Source of the DNA: Trichoplusia ni
Lineage: Eukaryota > Arthropoda > Insecta > Lepidoptera > Noctuidae
Assembly: GCF_003590095.1 (NCBI RefSeq)
Contig: NC_039481.1
Span: 248,001 to 312,000, forward strand
Direction of reading: 5' to 3'
Length of the DNA: 64,000 nt
Shown: one piece after another, positions 49,601 to 60,409 of the stretch
Layout: every line of letters begins with the position of its first letter
Numbering within the stretch: position 1 is the stretch's first letter
Position numbers and translations under genes: made by a program
The notes under the pieces: generated by a model
What the model saw: the letters and a program-made list of their open reading frames with translations, nothing else
Databases searched by the model: none
What the model was told of the DNA's origin: nothing

Positions 49601-52600
49601 GTATTTACTGTTATTAGTGGAATCTGTAAGGTCTATGTGAGTTGTATAGTGTATTAAAGTATTTTTTTTTTCAGATCATTATGGAGGATATAGCACCAAA
49701 ACTGCAAAAATTACAAGATGAGCGATCACAGTTCCAAGAATATCAAAAGGTGGTACGAGAGTTGGAGAACCTCACCAGACTGTATACTGCTTGGAAGTAT
49801 GTTACACTTGTTTGCTATTATGTCCATACAATTATGCCAGTCCTATTGGTAATCATATTAATCTTTATGAAAATTAATAAGGCTTAAGCATCACAAGTAT
49901 GAAAATCTTTAATTTTATAAAAAATCGTAGGAGATATAACTGTTTTGACACAAATGTGCAGCAAAATAATTATTTGAATTGACTTGTTCCATTTCTCAAT
50001 TATCGAAAACTGACCAATTTAATTTCAATTTTCATAAACATAAAGACCTTAGAGACATTTAGCAAATAGTTTAAAGTTTTCTCTTGTTCTAGATATGTTG
50101 AGTCAAAAGAGAAAGCTGTTGAGGCGCAAGGTAAAGTGACAGAAGTACAAAATGAAGTCAAAACACTGAAGGAGAAGATTAAGGCAAATGAGAAGGAAGC
50201 AAAGGGGTTAGATAAACAAGTTAACGAGCTTAACCAACAGTTAGATCAGGTAAAACTATAAGTATGTCATCTAAGTGAGGGTGTGTCATCTAGGAAATAT
50301 TTTTTGTTTAGACAAATTCATTTGCATATACATTATAGGTACTGGCACGGATCTTGAGCGCTAACCTTCACCTGTGCAGAACTGATTTTTTGGGTCCCTT
50401 TTGCGGTATGAAGTGAGGCGCGGGGCGGATAAAGTGCAGTGATTGGCCCGCAGCGCATCGCGTCATCACTCGTGATTGGTTGAAATTCGTTCTTTGCTGC
50501 AGTTGCATGCACCTCAAGACGACGAGTAGGCACAATTGATTGCCGTTTTATTTTACGATGCGCAAAGCGATCCCCACTCTTCCGCCGAGCGCTCAAGATC
50601 CGTGCCGATAACTATAGCTACAATGATAGGTATTCAATCAGATAATTTTTTTCACATGACACTATTAGATAACTGTGTAGTGAAGCCATTTAGTGAGGAG
50701 TGGGGCATCCTTTGCGTTTCGTACTGAGGCCGGTGTGTCGGCAGGAGAGCGGCAACGTGCTCCGGCAGCTGCAGGGCGAGGTGGCGCAGCTGGAGCGCGC
50801 GGAGGCGGGCGGCGCGGCGGCGCTGCGGGGCGCGCGCGACGCGCTGGCCACGCAGCAGGCGCGCGCCCGCCTGCTCGCGCGCGCCCGCGACGACGACGCG
50901 CGCGCGCTCGCCGACAAGCAGGCCGCGCTCGACCAGGTCAACACACTGTTTCTAGCTCACAACTTACTGGACTTTCAACGCCCTTGCGTTCGGGAGAAAG
51001 CACTTGATGATTGAGCCATAATAGGCTGAAAATCCGCTTTTTTAACTAGGTTGAGTCCACATTCGAGGGACTCCGTGAAGCCAGTGAGACCAGCGAAGCA
51101 GCTCTGGCAGAGGCTCAGCAGAGGTTTCTCGTTGCCAGTACCGGCCAGGAGGGCGCGTCTGAGTCGCTACAAGACCAACTCATGGGTACGTCAAAATATT
51201 ACATAAATTTTGTTTGACAAGTTTGCCCCGTTTATCCTGCGAACAGGGAGTGTGTTGCCTCAGAGAAATACGTCCGATGCTCTCCCGTCCTGAATACTGC
51301 ATGTTATCAGAAGGACTCCTAATATTCATTTTATTATGTAGCGGCAAAACAAGAGGCTTCGGAAGCATCCACGCGTATAACTCAGAGTACTATGGAGAAG
51401 AAGCATGCGGAGGATCGACTTCGTACGCTGGAGAGAGACTTCGCTAGCAGCAGTGAGCAGTTCCAGCGGGACCAGGCCAAAATTAACAGGCAACAGGCGC
51501 AGCTGGATCAGTTGCTGGTATTTATTATGTTGATGATAGTTTTTTCTTCTTAACTCTAATGCTACGGTCACAAGCGCACCGTGCAGCCCGGCGGGCTGCC
51601 TGGCGGGCTGCGCGGCTTGCAGCCCGCCCGGGCCGGCGGACGGTCAAGCTGTTCACAGGCACGCCGTCGTGTCAGTCAGTGCCAGTATGGCGAGCAGTGA
51701 GGATCTCAGTGTTGTTGCTGCCACATCCTTTGGCTTAGCTTATTTTTATATTTATTGGAAAAAGAATCCAAATTAAGAACTTGTTCCTGGTAATATTCCA
51801 GGAACGTCAAAATTGTCTCGTTTGACAATTCATGTTGTAATCTTTCTTAGCAACGTTGAATAAAGATCTACTCGTCGCGAAAGCGCGGGAGAGACTGACT
51901 GCCCGCGCTCGTAATCCGTCACCGGGCGCCCGCACATTCACGGGCTCAGGCGTACCGTTTACACGCATGTGAATGTGCACGTTGAATGAAGAGTTGAAGC
52001 CACTCGTGTGAACCTACCATAAGAATAAATAGGCTGAATGTGTTATGCGTGTCATAGTAGGAGTGCAGTTGATATACTGATGTGCTTTTTGTGTCATGTT
52101 GTCTGGAACTATTTTGTTTTTGATGTATGATTTTTTGTGTGAAAGTATGGCTGGAAAGTATAGCGCTCCCTCCTAGTGTACAGCGAGGAGCCGCAGAGCG
52201 CGCTGGTGTCGCGCTGTAGTAGTTGTATAGCTGCAGAGCATGTGTGTGTCAGGCGGAGCGCTCCCGCGTGGTGTACAGCGAGGAGCGGCAGAGCGCGCTG
52301 GTGTCGCGCTGTAGTAGTTGTATAGCTGCAGAGCATGTGTGTGTCAGGCGGAGCGCTCCCGCGTGGTGTACAGCGAGGAGCGGCAGAGCGCGCTGGTGTC
52401 GCGCTGTAGTAGTTGTATAGCTGCAGAGCATGTGTGTGTCAGGCGGAGCGCTCCCGCGTGGTGTACAGCGAGGAGCGGCAGAGCGCGCTGGTGTCGCGCT
52501 GTAGTAGTTGTATAGCTGCAGAGCATGTGTGTGTCAGGCGGAGCGCTCCCGCGTGGTGTACAGCGAGGAGCGGCAGAGCGCGCTGGTGTCGCGCTGTAGT

Positions 52601-55600
52601 AGTTGTATAGCTGCAGAGCATGTGTGTGTCAGGCGGAGCGCTCCCGCGTGGTGTACAGCGAGGAGCGGCAGAGCGCGCTGGTGTCGCGCTGTAGTAGTTG
52701 TATAGCTGCAGAGCATGTGTGTGTCAGGCGGAGCGCTCCCGCGTGGTGTACAGCGAGGAGCGGCAGAGCGCGCTGGTGTCGCGGCAGCGCTCCCTGGCGG
52801 CGCAGGTTCGCGGTCGCCGTGACGAGGCGGAGCGTCTCGCTGCGCGCCTGCAGCGGTGCAACTTCAACTACACGGCACCGCAACCTAACTTCGACCACAG
52901 CAAGGTCTACGGTCAGTATTCATTTATTTTATAGAAACTTTTTTTAGAATTCCTAGACTTTATGCGGTAAAAAAATATGTTCAGAACGCCCCAGGACCTG
53001 GCAGATCCTCTATTGCCCTTTTGTTAGAGCGCACGGAAACACGGATTTTACTATAATACCCTCAACATGTTTATTATAGAGTACCTTGAGCAATTCAAGT
53101 CCCCTAAATCACGAACTAATTCGTTTCTAGGTATATGGCAGCTTTCTCTAGTGAGATATTTAAATAGACTTTCTTTCTATTGTGCGTTACAATAGAGCAT
53201 TTGGTTTATGTTTGAACGCATCAAAGCCAATCAAGGCGGCTGAGGTCTGATTGAGTAAATTTTAGTGCCTTAAAGATATTCATGTCGTCAACAAAACAAG
53301 CCTTCAGTTATGAAAACAGGTTTCGATGCATTCACATGTTGAAGAACAGAGGTCCCATCAGTGAGCCTTGTGGAATACCACTAGAAATAGGAACCCAGCT
53401 TCACACGTATTTTTTATTACAACCGCCTGGGTTCTGTTGTTGATGTAGGAGGAGAACCGTCTTAGCAAGTTGCCCCTTATCCCCGCGTACAGGAGCTTTT
53501 CCAATAAGATATTATGACTGACCCGATCGAAAGCTTTACTATAGTCTATATCCACTAGTTAATCGGTATACATGTTTATCGCCAAATGATCGTTAAGTAA
53601 AACCAGATGAAACGGTCAAATGTCCTCTGAGTTAGCCATGCTTGTTTCCATTCATGTTCCTCGATTTAACCTCCGTGAACCGTAGCCATCGTAATCCTTT
53701 CGGTCATTCCCGCTGCCATGGCAGAGGCATCAGCCCTAACAGGCTCCACAAAGAGCACGCCAGGGTGCATTTGGCTAAGCAGCTTCTTGTAGCAGAAAAT
53801 AAATAAATAAATAAATAAATATTCCACAACTTTCACACAACGCCATCTAGTCTCAAACTAAGCAGAGCTTGTATTATGAGTACTAGACAACTGATAAACA
53901 TACTTATATATTTCTAAATACATACATAATATAGATAAATTACACCCAGACACAGAACAAATGATCGTGCTCATCACACAAACATTTGTCCTGATCGTGC
54001 TCATCACACAAACATTTGTCCTGGGTGGGAATCGAACCCACGACCTCCGGTATAGCAATCAGGGTCACTAACCACTAGACCAACAGGCCAGTCCAGGCCA
54101 AAATATTTGATTATAGACAATTCTCTCAAATACCTTTGAGATTACACACAGCTCAGCTTATTGTGAACTGGACAGTTGTTTGAAAAAGGACAAAAAAAAT
54201 AGAAAGAGACCTCTTTGCAAATGCAGCAATGTTTAAGCCTCCTAATGTTACACATTTATCAGGTATATTGCTTAAAAAGGCGTAATTATTTTTGAAAAAA
54301 TAAATAGCATCATTATTCTTTTAGGTACGATTTGCAGATTGATAAACGTAAATGATCCAGTTTACTGCACTGCTTTGGAAACTGCTGCTGGCGGCAGGGT
54401 AAGTTTGACAATACACTCTAATATAAAAAAAAAAAAAACTTAAGGATTACATACATAAAAAGACTAAGATTACTTCCAATGCTGGACATTAAAACACGCG
54501 TCGATTCCAGCTGTACAACGTGGTAGTGGACACGGACGTGACCAGCAAGCTGCTGCTGCAGCGCGGCCAGCTGCAGACGCGCACCACCATCATCCCGCTC
54601 AACAAGATCTCCGGACACGTCATCGACCGACAGACTGTCGAGCTAGCGCAGCAGATTGTTAGTATATACACTATGTAGTACAGATATAATGCAATATGAA
54701 TTCAGTCTTGATTTTGACACTCTTGGATTTAGTCCTTTTTTTAATTAATGGTTGCCGTTTTTTATTTTATTTTGAACTTTAATACGCTCGTAAATATTAC
54801 AGCTGAAGCGCACTTACGCAGTTCGAATGTATTCTGTAAGTGTATGAACTCTGCTCTCTGTAACTGGCTTAGCTAAGCGTTGTTGGACGCTCGAGCGACC
54901 TGGGTCAGTCCGACATTTAGTGTTGTCGCGCAGGGCGGCGGGCCGGAGAACGTGCAGCTGGCGCTGGACCTGGTGTCGTTCCCGCGGCGCGTGCAGGCCG
55001 CCATGGCGTGGGTGTTCGGCGGCACGCTGGTGTGCCGCGACCTGGACACGGCCAAGCGCGTCACGTTCCACCCGCGCGTGCGCCGCCGCTGCGTCACGCT
55101 GGACGGCGACGTGTTCGAGCCCTCCGGCACGCTGGCCGGCGGCGCCCGGCAGCAGGTACTCGCCGCTAGCTGTGTTGGGTTGGCTAGCTCTACAAATATA
55201 TCACTTGTAAAACCCATCATTTAATGTTATAGGGAGGATCCATGCTTGTCCAATTGCAAGAGCTGAAAGATTTAGAAGAAACATTAAAGTCAGACGAGCT
55301 TCAGCTATCGCAAATGACCGCCGAACTTACCTCGTTGCAGCAAGCTGCAGAAAAGTATAACACCTTAAATCAAAGGTACGTACAAGAAAAAACCGAGTAT
55401 ATGATTTTGGAAATCTGTCTGACGAATTACACACAAATCATATTGTTGTAGATACGAAATGATGTCCCACGAGCTCGCCGTGGTGAAGGCGCGGCTGGCC
55501 ACCACCTCACACGCGCAGACACACGCTGAGATAGAAGCGCTCAGGGAGGAGGTATTCCTGGACTTTACATTTTTCTTATCTTTGCCATGTCATAGATCGC

Positions 55601-58600
55601 TAACACCCTATTTAAAAAGATTTTTCTTTGCAATATATTTCGGTGACTTGTATGTATATGTGTAATAATTTTTCATAGGTGGCAGCTTTGAATGAAGCTG
55701 TAGAAAGGGACAGGGCCACACAGAAAGAGACAGCCGCCCGCGCGAGGGAACTCGAAGCTAAAGTTAAAGATATAAAGGGGCATAGAGAGAGGTACATAGT
55801 CTTAAACTTCTTTTACGTTAGTATCTACGAAATAAATGGGATTTCTTGGGTTACACGATTATAATGCTAAAATATAACGATTGATCTGGAGATCGATAAC
55901 ACATTAAAAAAAGCAATGTGTACTTGTACCATGGTAACCCATTATATTTTTTAATATCCAGAGAGTTCAAAAAAGCTGAAGAAGCTTTAAATAAGGCTAA
56001 GAGAGAGGCGGAGCACCACGGCGGGCTGTGGCGGCAGCGCTCGCAGGAGCTGCAGACGCTGCGCCTCGAGGTGGGCGAGCTGCAGGCCGCCGTGCAGGCC
56101 GCCGCGCAGCAGCTGCAGGACACGCAGGCCGCCGCCGCAGACCTGCGCGCCGCGCTGGCCGCCGCGCAGGCCGCCCACCACGCCGCCGCCGTGAGCACTG
56201 CACACTGCACACACACTGCACGACCCGCCACCCCACCGCAACAGCTTGTGTGGTGATGGGGGCCGGGCTCGAGCTTTAGGAAATATTCTCATTCATGGAC
56301 TAGTGCCATAGTATAGATTTGAATCGAACTAATTAAATTTTATTAATAATTCATCTCAGTTTCTAAACTTTCTGTAACAGGAAGCTGTAAAAGAAATGCA
56401 AGCTCGCATCAAGCTGCAGAAAGAGGAGATAGCGAGTCGTAACAGCGACATCGCAAGGCTCGTACAGAAGAAGGAACAGCTGAGCAAGCAAAACGGGGAA
56501 ATAGAGTTAAAGATCAAGGAGCTTGACCTCAAGATTAAAGAGTTGACGGTTGAGGCCGCTGAGTGCCAGAAAAAGGTGAGCTGATTTATGATTTCAAAAT
56601 ACATATAAATGCGTATGATAAATTCGTGGCATCGTCAATTGCATACATTAAGAGTCAAAATTGTCATAAGCAAAGTGTTTCTGGAGCACATGTGATATTT
56701 GTAGTGACGGAGATTGAACATGGCGGGTTTGAAGGCGTGTTTTTTTTTGCGTGTAGATTGTAGCGATGGAAGAAGAGCACTCATGGATCCCGGCGGAGCG
56801 CGAGTTCTTCGGCGCCCCCGGAGGAGTGTACGACTTCGAGGCGCGACAGGCCAGCGTGGCGGGCGCGCGCCTGCAGCAGCTGCGCGAGCGCCGCGACCGC
56901 CTCGCGCGCGGACTCAACGCGCGCGCGCACACGCTGCTCGGCAAGGAGGAGGAACAGGTGCGAGGCTGTACCCTAGTGTAGGCGCAGCGCCCCTGCTGTA
57001 GGGCAAATCCCTCGGTGCCAAGCAATGAGGCGTCCAGCGGAAAACCAGTCCTGACCACTCCACACCTATAACTCGACCTGTCATTGACATCCATGCGTCA
57101 TCCAATATGTGCTTTGATTACGACTAGATAAAAATCAATTCCTTGTTTCCTTTTCCAATAAAATCGAAGGCCTGCATTCAAGCGCATTGAGGCAGGTCTC
57201 TAGGACCTTGGTTTGTAGGTTATGTAAGTAAGTTCGATTACGTTTTCAACATTCACGTAACAACTCTTTATTTCTCCTTTCATAGCTTTTTAACACTGCC
57301 CTTGTTCAGACGCTAACTGCACGTTTTTGAGTTGTGTTATAGTAGGTATTTATGATTACTATATTAAGGAGCTTTCAATTATAAGGTAACGCAATTTTGA
57401 AGATTGGGCTCTAAAATCATAAAATACATAGTTTTTCTGTAAAACGTGTTGTAAAATTTTACATTTTCCCCGTAAAACATAGACGAAAAGGATTGCGGTT
57501 TTCCAAGATCCTAATTCCTAGTCTAAACATCCCCTGCCACCTCCCCTGTAAATTGCGTTACGTAATACTTGAACGCTCGCTAATATGTTACTGATATCTT
57601 ACATAAGAGGTCGCTGTGTTGCTACGGCCTGTATCAGGTGCGCCTATAGATGTTTCAGATCATAATATTAAAAAAAGATTTCCACAGTACGCAGATGTCT
57701 TGCGAAAAAAGCAGATCGTAGAAAACGACAGAGCGAAGTTAGTGGAAGTCATGGCGGAACTGGATGAGAAGAAGAAGAAGACTTTAGTGACAGCCTGCGA
57801 GCAGGTCAACAGGGACTTCGGGTCCATCTTCAGCACTCTGCTGCCGGGGGCGCAGGCCAAGCTCAAGCCGCCCGACGGACTCACTGTGCTCGACGGACTT
57901 GAGGTACGCGTACACTTGTGTCTGAGTCAGTCGCGGTTGACTCGTCCAGGTGACAGGCTTAGACATGATATCGGATGCAACTGAATAAAGAATTGTGAGA
58001 ACCAAAGTAATTTAGTAGCAGCGGAAGATAGACCTCGATGGTGTGCAATTGGGGAGGCCAATGGACCTGATGATGATGAAGCAATTTCATGATCATGCCG
58101 TCATTTCAAGTTTCCGGTCCTAGATATGAGCCATTTTTGGTGCACAAATCTAAAAGTAACATATACATAGTGTATGATGTGTTTGGATGCAGGTGAAGGT
58201 GGGCTTCAACAACACGTGGAAGGAGTCCCTGGGCGAGCTGTCGGGCGGGCAGCGGTCGCTGGTGGCGCTGTCGCTGGTCCTGGCGATGTTGCTGTTCAAG
58301 CCGGCGCCGCTCTACATCCTGGACGAGGTGGACGCCGCGCTCGACCTGTCACACACGCAGAACATCGGACAGATGCTCAAGGAACACTTCAAGCACTCGC
58401 AGGTACACACAGGGACAGGGGGACAACACTGTACTGGTAGCCAAGCCATGGACCACTTCGTAACACAAACGTAATTGTAGTCCGTAAAAAGGTTGTTCTG
58501 AGTCTATGTGTCTTGATACATGTGATTGAATCTCTGTGAAACTCCTTATAATAAAACATGGATACAAATCGTTTCCATGGTAATTTTATCATATGTAGCA

Positions 58601-58760
58601 AACATTTGTTATTTTGATCTTATAATTGAATAAATATTTTCTTTTACAGTTTATAATAGTGTCTTTAAAAGACGGTATGTTCAACAACGCTAACGTGCTG
58701 TTCCGGACGCGGTTCGTCGACGGAATGTCCAGCGTACAACGCACTGTCAACTCACGCTGA
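46635..58760 (+). CDS. SMC2: Condensin ATPase subunit SMC2
   Basis: Core ATPase of condensin, partner of SMC4, needed for mitotic chromosome compaction. Exons: 46635-46802, 47120-47269, 47600-47761, 49490-49600, 49675-49796, 50093-50249, 50745-50936, 51050-51185, 51342-51517, 52728-52911, 54325-54398, 54511-54657, 54934-55155, 55233-55375, 55452-55551, 55679-55791, 55962-56190, 56381-56575, 56757-56957, 57688-57903, 58193-58402, 58650-58760. Phases match and give 1172 aa. The N-terminal head opens MHIKSILLEGFKSYG, with Walker A GLNGTGKS at residues 32-39. Coiled coils follow from about residue 200. The hinge lies around residues 520-670 (YNVVVDTDVT, TLAGGARQQ). The second coiled coil is very Ala/Arg-rich. 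The C-terminal head has signature LSGGQRS (about 1082), Walker B LYILDEVD (Asp 1110, Glu 1111) and SLKDGMFNNANVLF. The tail after the head is short. Exon 10's acceptor lies at the end of a 95-bp repeat array. Confidence 0.96.
47841..49402 (-). mobile_element. PIF/Harbinger-like DNA transposon remnant in SMC2 intron 3
   Basis: Terminal inverted repeats of 22 bp are perfect: CGGCCGCTTTCTATATTCGA begins the left end, and its complement closes the right end at 49381-49402. Both ends are flanked by ATA (47838-47840 and 49403-49405), consistent with a 3-bp target duplication. TIR-like GATCGGTTATAGAAA motifs recur near the right end (about 49198 and 49311). On the - strand, ATG 49104 opens a Ser/Asp-rich frame (MEIFSSDSDSDLEVLAQ), as found at the start of some transposon-encoded proteins. 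The transposase itself is not intact, and a retrotransposon fragment sits inside. Superfamily assignment rests on TIR and TSD length and is tentative. Confidence 0.65.
48290..48760 (+). mobile_element. Nested 5'-truncated non-LTR retrotransposon
   Basis: The frame reads AAIFERVQNKFTRHLSKKLYG, then MRREFALVVFLVKVIRG, then TNLLAKAPLTRALHT, with a stop at 48693-48695. This is the C-terminal region following reverse transcriptase in Jockey/R1-like elements. A short 3' UTR ends in TTTTAAATAAATAAATC near 48760. It inserted into the Harbinger-like element, so it is the younger of the two. Confidence 0.65.
50335..50616. mobile_element. MITE in SMC2 intron 6
   Basis: GGCACGGATCTTGAGCGCT at 50344-50362 is repeated exactly in inverted orientation at 50587-50605. 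Outside these the ends stay partly complementary and finish at TATA on both sides (50334-50337 and 50613-50616). The GC-rich interior of about 280 bp has no transposase. This is a typical miniature inverted-repeat element; the superfamily is uncertain. Confidence 0.65.
51560..52019. mobile_element. Harbinger-type MITE with TAA target duplication in SMC2 intron 9
   Basis: The 460-bp element is flanked by TAA at 51557-51559 and 52020-52022. Its ends are imperfect inverted repeats: TGCTACGGTCACAAGCG at the left and TGGTAGGTTCACACGAG on the reverse strand at the right. A 3-bp TAA/TTA duplication is the signature of PIF/Harbinger elements. A short frame inside, from ATG 51688 (MASSEDLSVVAATSFGLAYF), is probably a transposase N-terminal relic. 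Confidence 0.68.
52154..52786 (+). repeat. 95-bp tandem array duplicating the SMC2 exon 10 splice acceptor
   Basis: Five almost identical 95-bp units, plus partial copies at both ends, run up to and into exon 10. Each unit has the 3' splice site TGTGTGTGTCAG|GCGGAGCG, the first ~60 nt of exon 10, and a spacer with GTAGTAGTTGTATAGCTGCA. Acceptor AGs end at 52252, 52347, 52442, 52537, 52632 and 52727. Only the last is followed by the complete exon. Because 95 is not a multiple of 3, use of an earlier acceptor shifts the frame or meets TAG stops in later units. Copies are near-identical, so the array is recent or homogenised. Confidence 0.9.
53265..53560 (-). mobile_element. Reverse transcriptase fragment in SMC2 intron 10
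   Basis: Reading the - strand, MDIDYSKAFDRVSHNILLEK is the conserved RT 'YSKAFD' block. Downstream in other frames come SSGIPQGSLMGPLFF, the PQG block, and CFVDDMNIF, the catalytic block with Val in place of the usual Ala. Frameshifts and deletions between blocks show a decayed CR1/Jockey-like copy. Both ends are lost. Confidence 0.65.
53640..53796 (-). mobile_element. Possible further retroelement fragment
   Basis: The - strand is open across this stretch (around MHPGVLFVEPVRADASAMAA) and abuts the SINE tail. No domain was identified. A mobile-element origin is suggested only by its position among other insertions. Confidence 0.25.
53797..54089 (-). mobile_element. tRNA-derived SINE in SMC2 intron 10
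   Basis: On the - strand the head reads like a tRNA: GGCCTGTTGGTCTAGTGGTT contains the A box, and GTGGGTTCGATTCCCACCC the B box and T-stem. The body, with TGTTTGTGTGATGAGCACGA-like sequence and a CTGGGTGTAATT block, matches a SINE family I recall as common in Lepidoptera. The tail is ATTT repeats (53797-53820). A 30-bp segment of the body is duplicated at 53963-54022. Poor anticodon-arm pairing and the body and tail argue against a functional tRNA gene. Confidence 0.8.
57386..57561. mobile_element. Candidate short MITE in SMC2 intron 19
   Basis: GTAACGCAATTT at 57386-57397 and its exact complement at 57550-57561 bound an AT-rich 176-bp segment. No clear target duplication was found. It may be a small non-autonomous DNA transposon or a chance pair. 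Confidence 0.35.
58018..58090 (+). mobile_element. 3' tail of an RTE-like retrotransposon in SMC2 intron 20
   Basis: The short frame EDRPRWCAIGEANGP followed by GATGATGATGAA resembles the last codons and ATG-repeat tail of RTE-type elements, where a D-R-x-W-R motif precedes the stop. Only the final ~70 bp are present. Confidence 0.4.
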
Positions 58761-58802
58761 GAATCTCCGCCCCAGTCAACATTAAATATAACTTTCTGTA
58801 CA

Positions 58803-58808
58803 AATAAA
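58803..58808 (+). terminator. Polyadenylation signal of SMC2
   Basis: AATAAA lies 43 nt after the SMC2 stop codon, giving a very short 3' UTR. Confidence 0.6.
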
Positions 58809-59861
58809 GATCAAATTCGCCAACGAAACACCCGGTATCAAGTCCCATGTCGTTAAATGTGGAAGCCCAACCGTAAGATTTTAGCACATTATATTTCTTA
58901 TGACGCCCGCAAATGTCCATAAAGTGTCTTTCTCCTTATAGATCTGTACGTTAAAACACGTTGTTTATGACTTATTTGTCGTCAGTGTTTGCACTAGGAC
59001 CTCTAAACATAATGATGTAAATATTAAAATAAGGTACATGGTTAAGTATTTTCATAAGGAATTGAACTAATGTGGCCGAAGGTGGCTGTCCAAGACTTCA
59101 AAAAATGTATTGCACTGGTTGCCTTGCAAGACTGAATATGATTCGAAAAGGTTCTAAAATGGAGAATAAGAAAACTTATTTTGTGGTGTCGAGCGTGATA
59201 TTAACTTAAAAAAAACTTTGTGAAACTGTAAGTGCTCAGTTAGGAATACGATGGATGCAGAGCCTGTTGCAGGCCACACCAGTTGTGTAAAGTACAATAA
59301 ACAATAACTTTTATGTTCACAAGGTATTACTATTAGAATTATCATTTATTTGAAAAACATTTGGGTTGTTCTATTTAGATAGTGACAGAAAACTATCGCA
59401 ATGCAACACAGTACGGTTTAAAATATCGAGGTTTGTTGATTAACCATGAAGCAAAGGGATAACGACATATCAAAATGTAATTTACAATTATATGTTAGCG
59501 TATCAAGCGCAGTCACAATATGTAGTATACGATTACTATTACCGATTTCGTACATACGTATTTCTGTTAGCACTAGAATTGAAAATAGCACGATAACACA
59601 AATCTGTTAAGATTATCACTAGCAATCTAAAAATTTTGGCGGGAAATGCCTTATTACAACCAAATAATATAGTATAAGTTGTGTGTTTATGTAGATCATT
59701 TTGATGTTTCGGTGTTTGCATATTAATGTCCAATGTACAGTTAATATTGCAAGTAATAACATAAATATGATATGAAATAAAGACTTACTGTCGTACCTTA
59801 AATGTTTCATTGAAAAAAGTCATGTGTGTAAGCATACCTGCCTATTCACCTACATAGATCA
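58809..59861. other. Intergenic, nothing recognised
   Basis: AT-rich DNA downstream of SMC2 with only short, unsupported ORFs. Confidence 0.4.
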
Positions 59862-60110
59862 TCATCATTCCTCTGCCCTTATACCTGTTGCCCGCGACTT
59901 CGTCCACGTGGTTAGAATTTTCCCCGTTTTTTCCGCATTTTCCATTGTATCTTTGCTCCTATTATTCGCAGCGTGATGTTATATAGCTTATAGTCTTCCT
60001 TGATAAAAGATCTATTCAACACAAAAAATATTTTTTCAATTCGAAACAGTAGTTCCTGAGATTAGCGCGTTCAAACAAACAAACAAACTCTTCAGCTTTA
60101 TATGTATAGA
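59862..60110 (+). repeat. Interspersed repeat, retroposon-like
   Basis: An ATCATCATCATTCCTCTGCCC start is followed by CCCGCGACTTCGTCCACGTG, an AGTAGTTCCTGAGATTAGCG block, and CAAACAAACAAACAAA before a final TATA-rich end. These blocks match a repeat I recall from many lepidopteran genomes. No coding capacity is seen. Confidence 0.5.
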
Positions 60111-60409
60111 ATATTTGGGGTCGGCGCAACATGTCTTCTTCTATACCTTTTTATCTGACGTCATCTCACAAGAAACACACTGCAGCCATATCGTCTTTTA
60201 CACAATCCATTCATCGTTTCTTGGTCGTCCTCTTCCGCAATATTTACCTACATAGATATTTAATTAATTGTCAACTACATGAGGCAAATCACTAAGATCG
60301 TTTGTATGATGTTTTCGTGACGTCGATTGATGAAAAAATTCGAATGCATTAAGTTTTGACCCGTAAATTACTTTTAACAGTTTTTTCGGTTTTAATCATC
60401 TGCTCAGAT

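Noticed and set aside
52154..52786. CRISPR-like array
   Set aside because: Units are directly abutting and contain exon sequence; there are no unique spacers, and the genome is eukaryotic.
52223..52898. Series of identical 60-65 aa ORFs on both strands
   Set aside because: They arise from the 95-bp tandem array; none is a separate gene.
54018..54089. Possible tRNA gene on the - strand
   Set aside because: A and B boxes are present, but the anticodon arm does not fold well and the sequence continues into a SINE body and ATTT tail.
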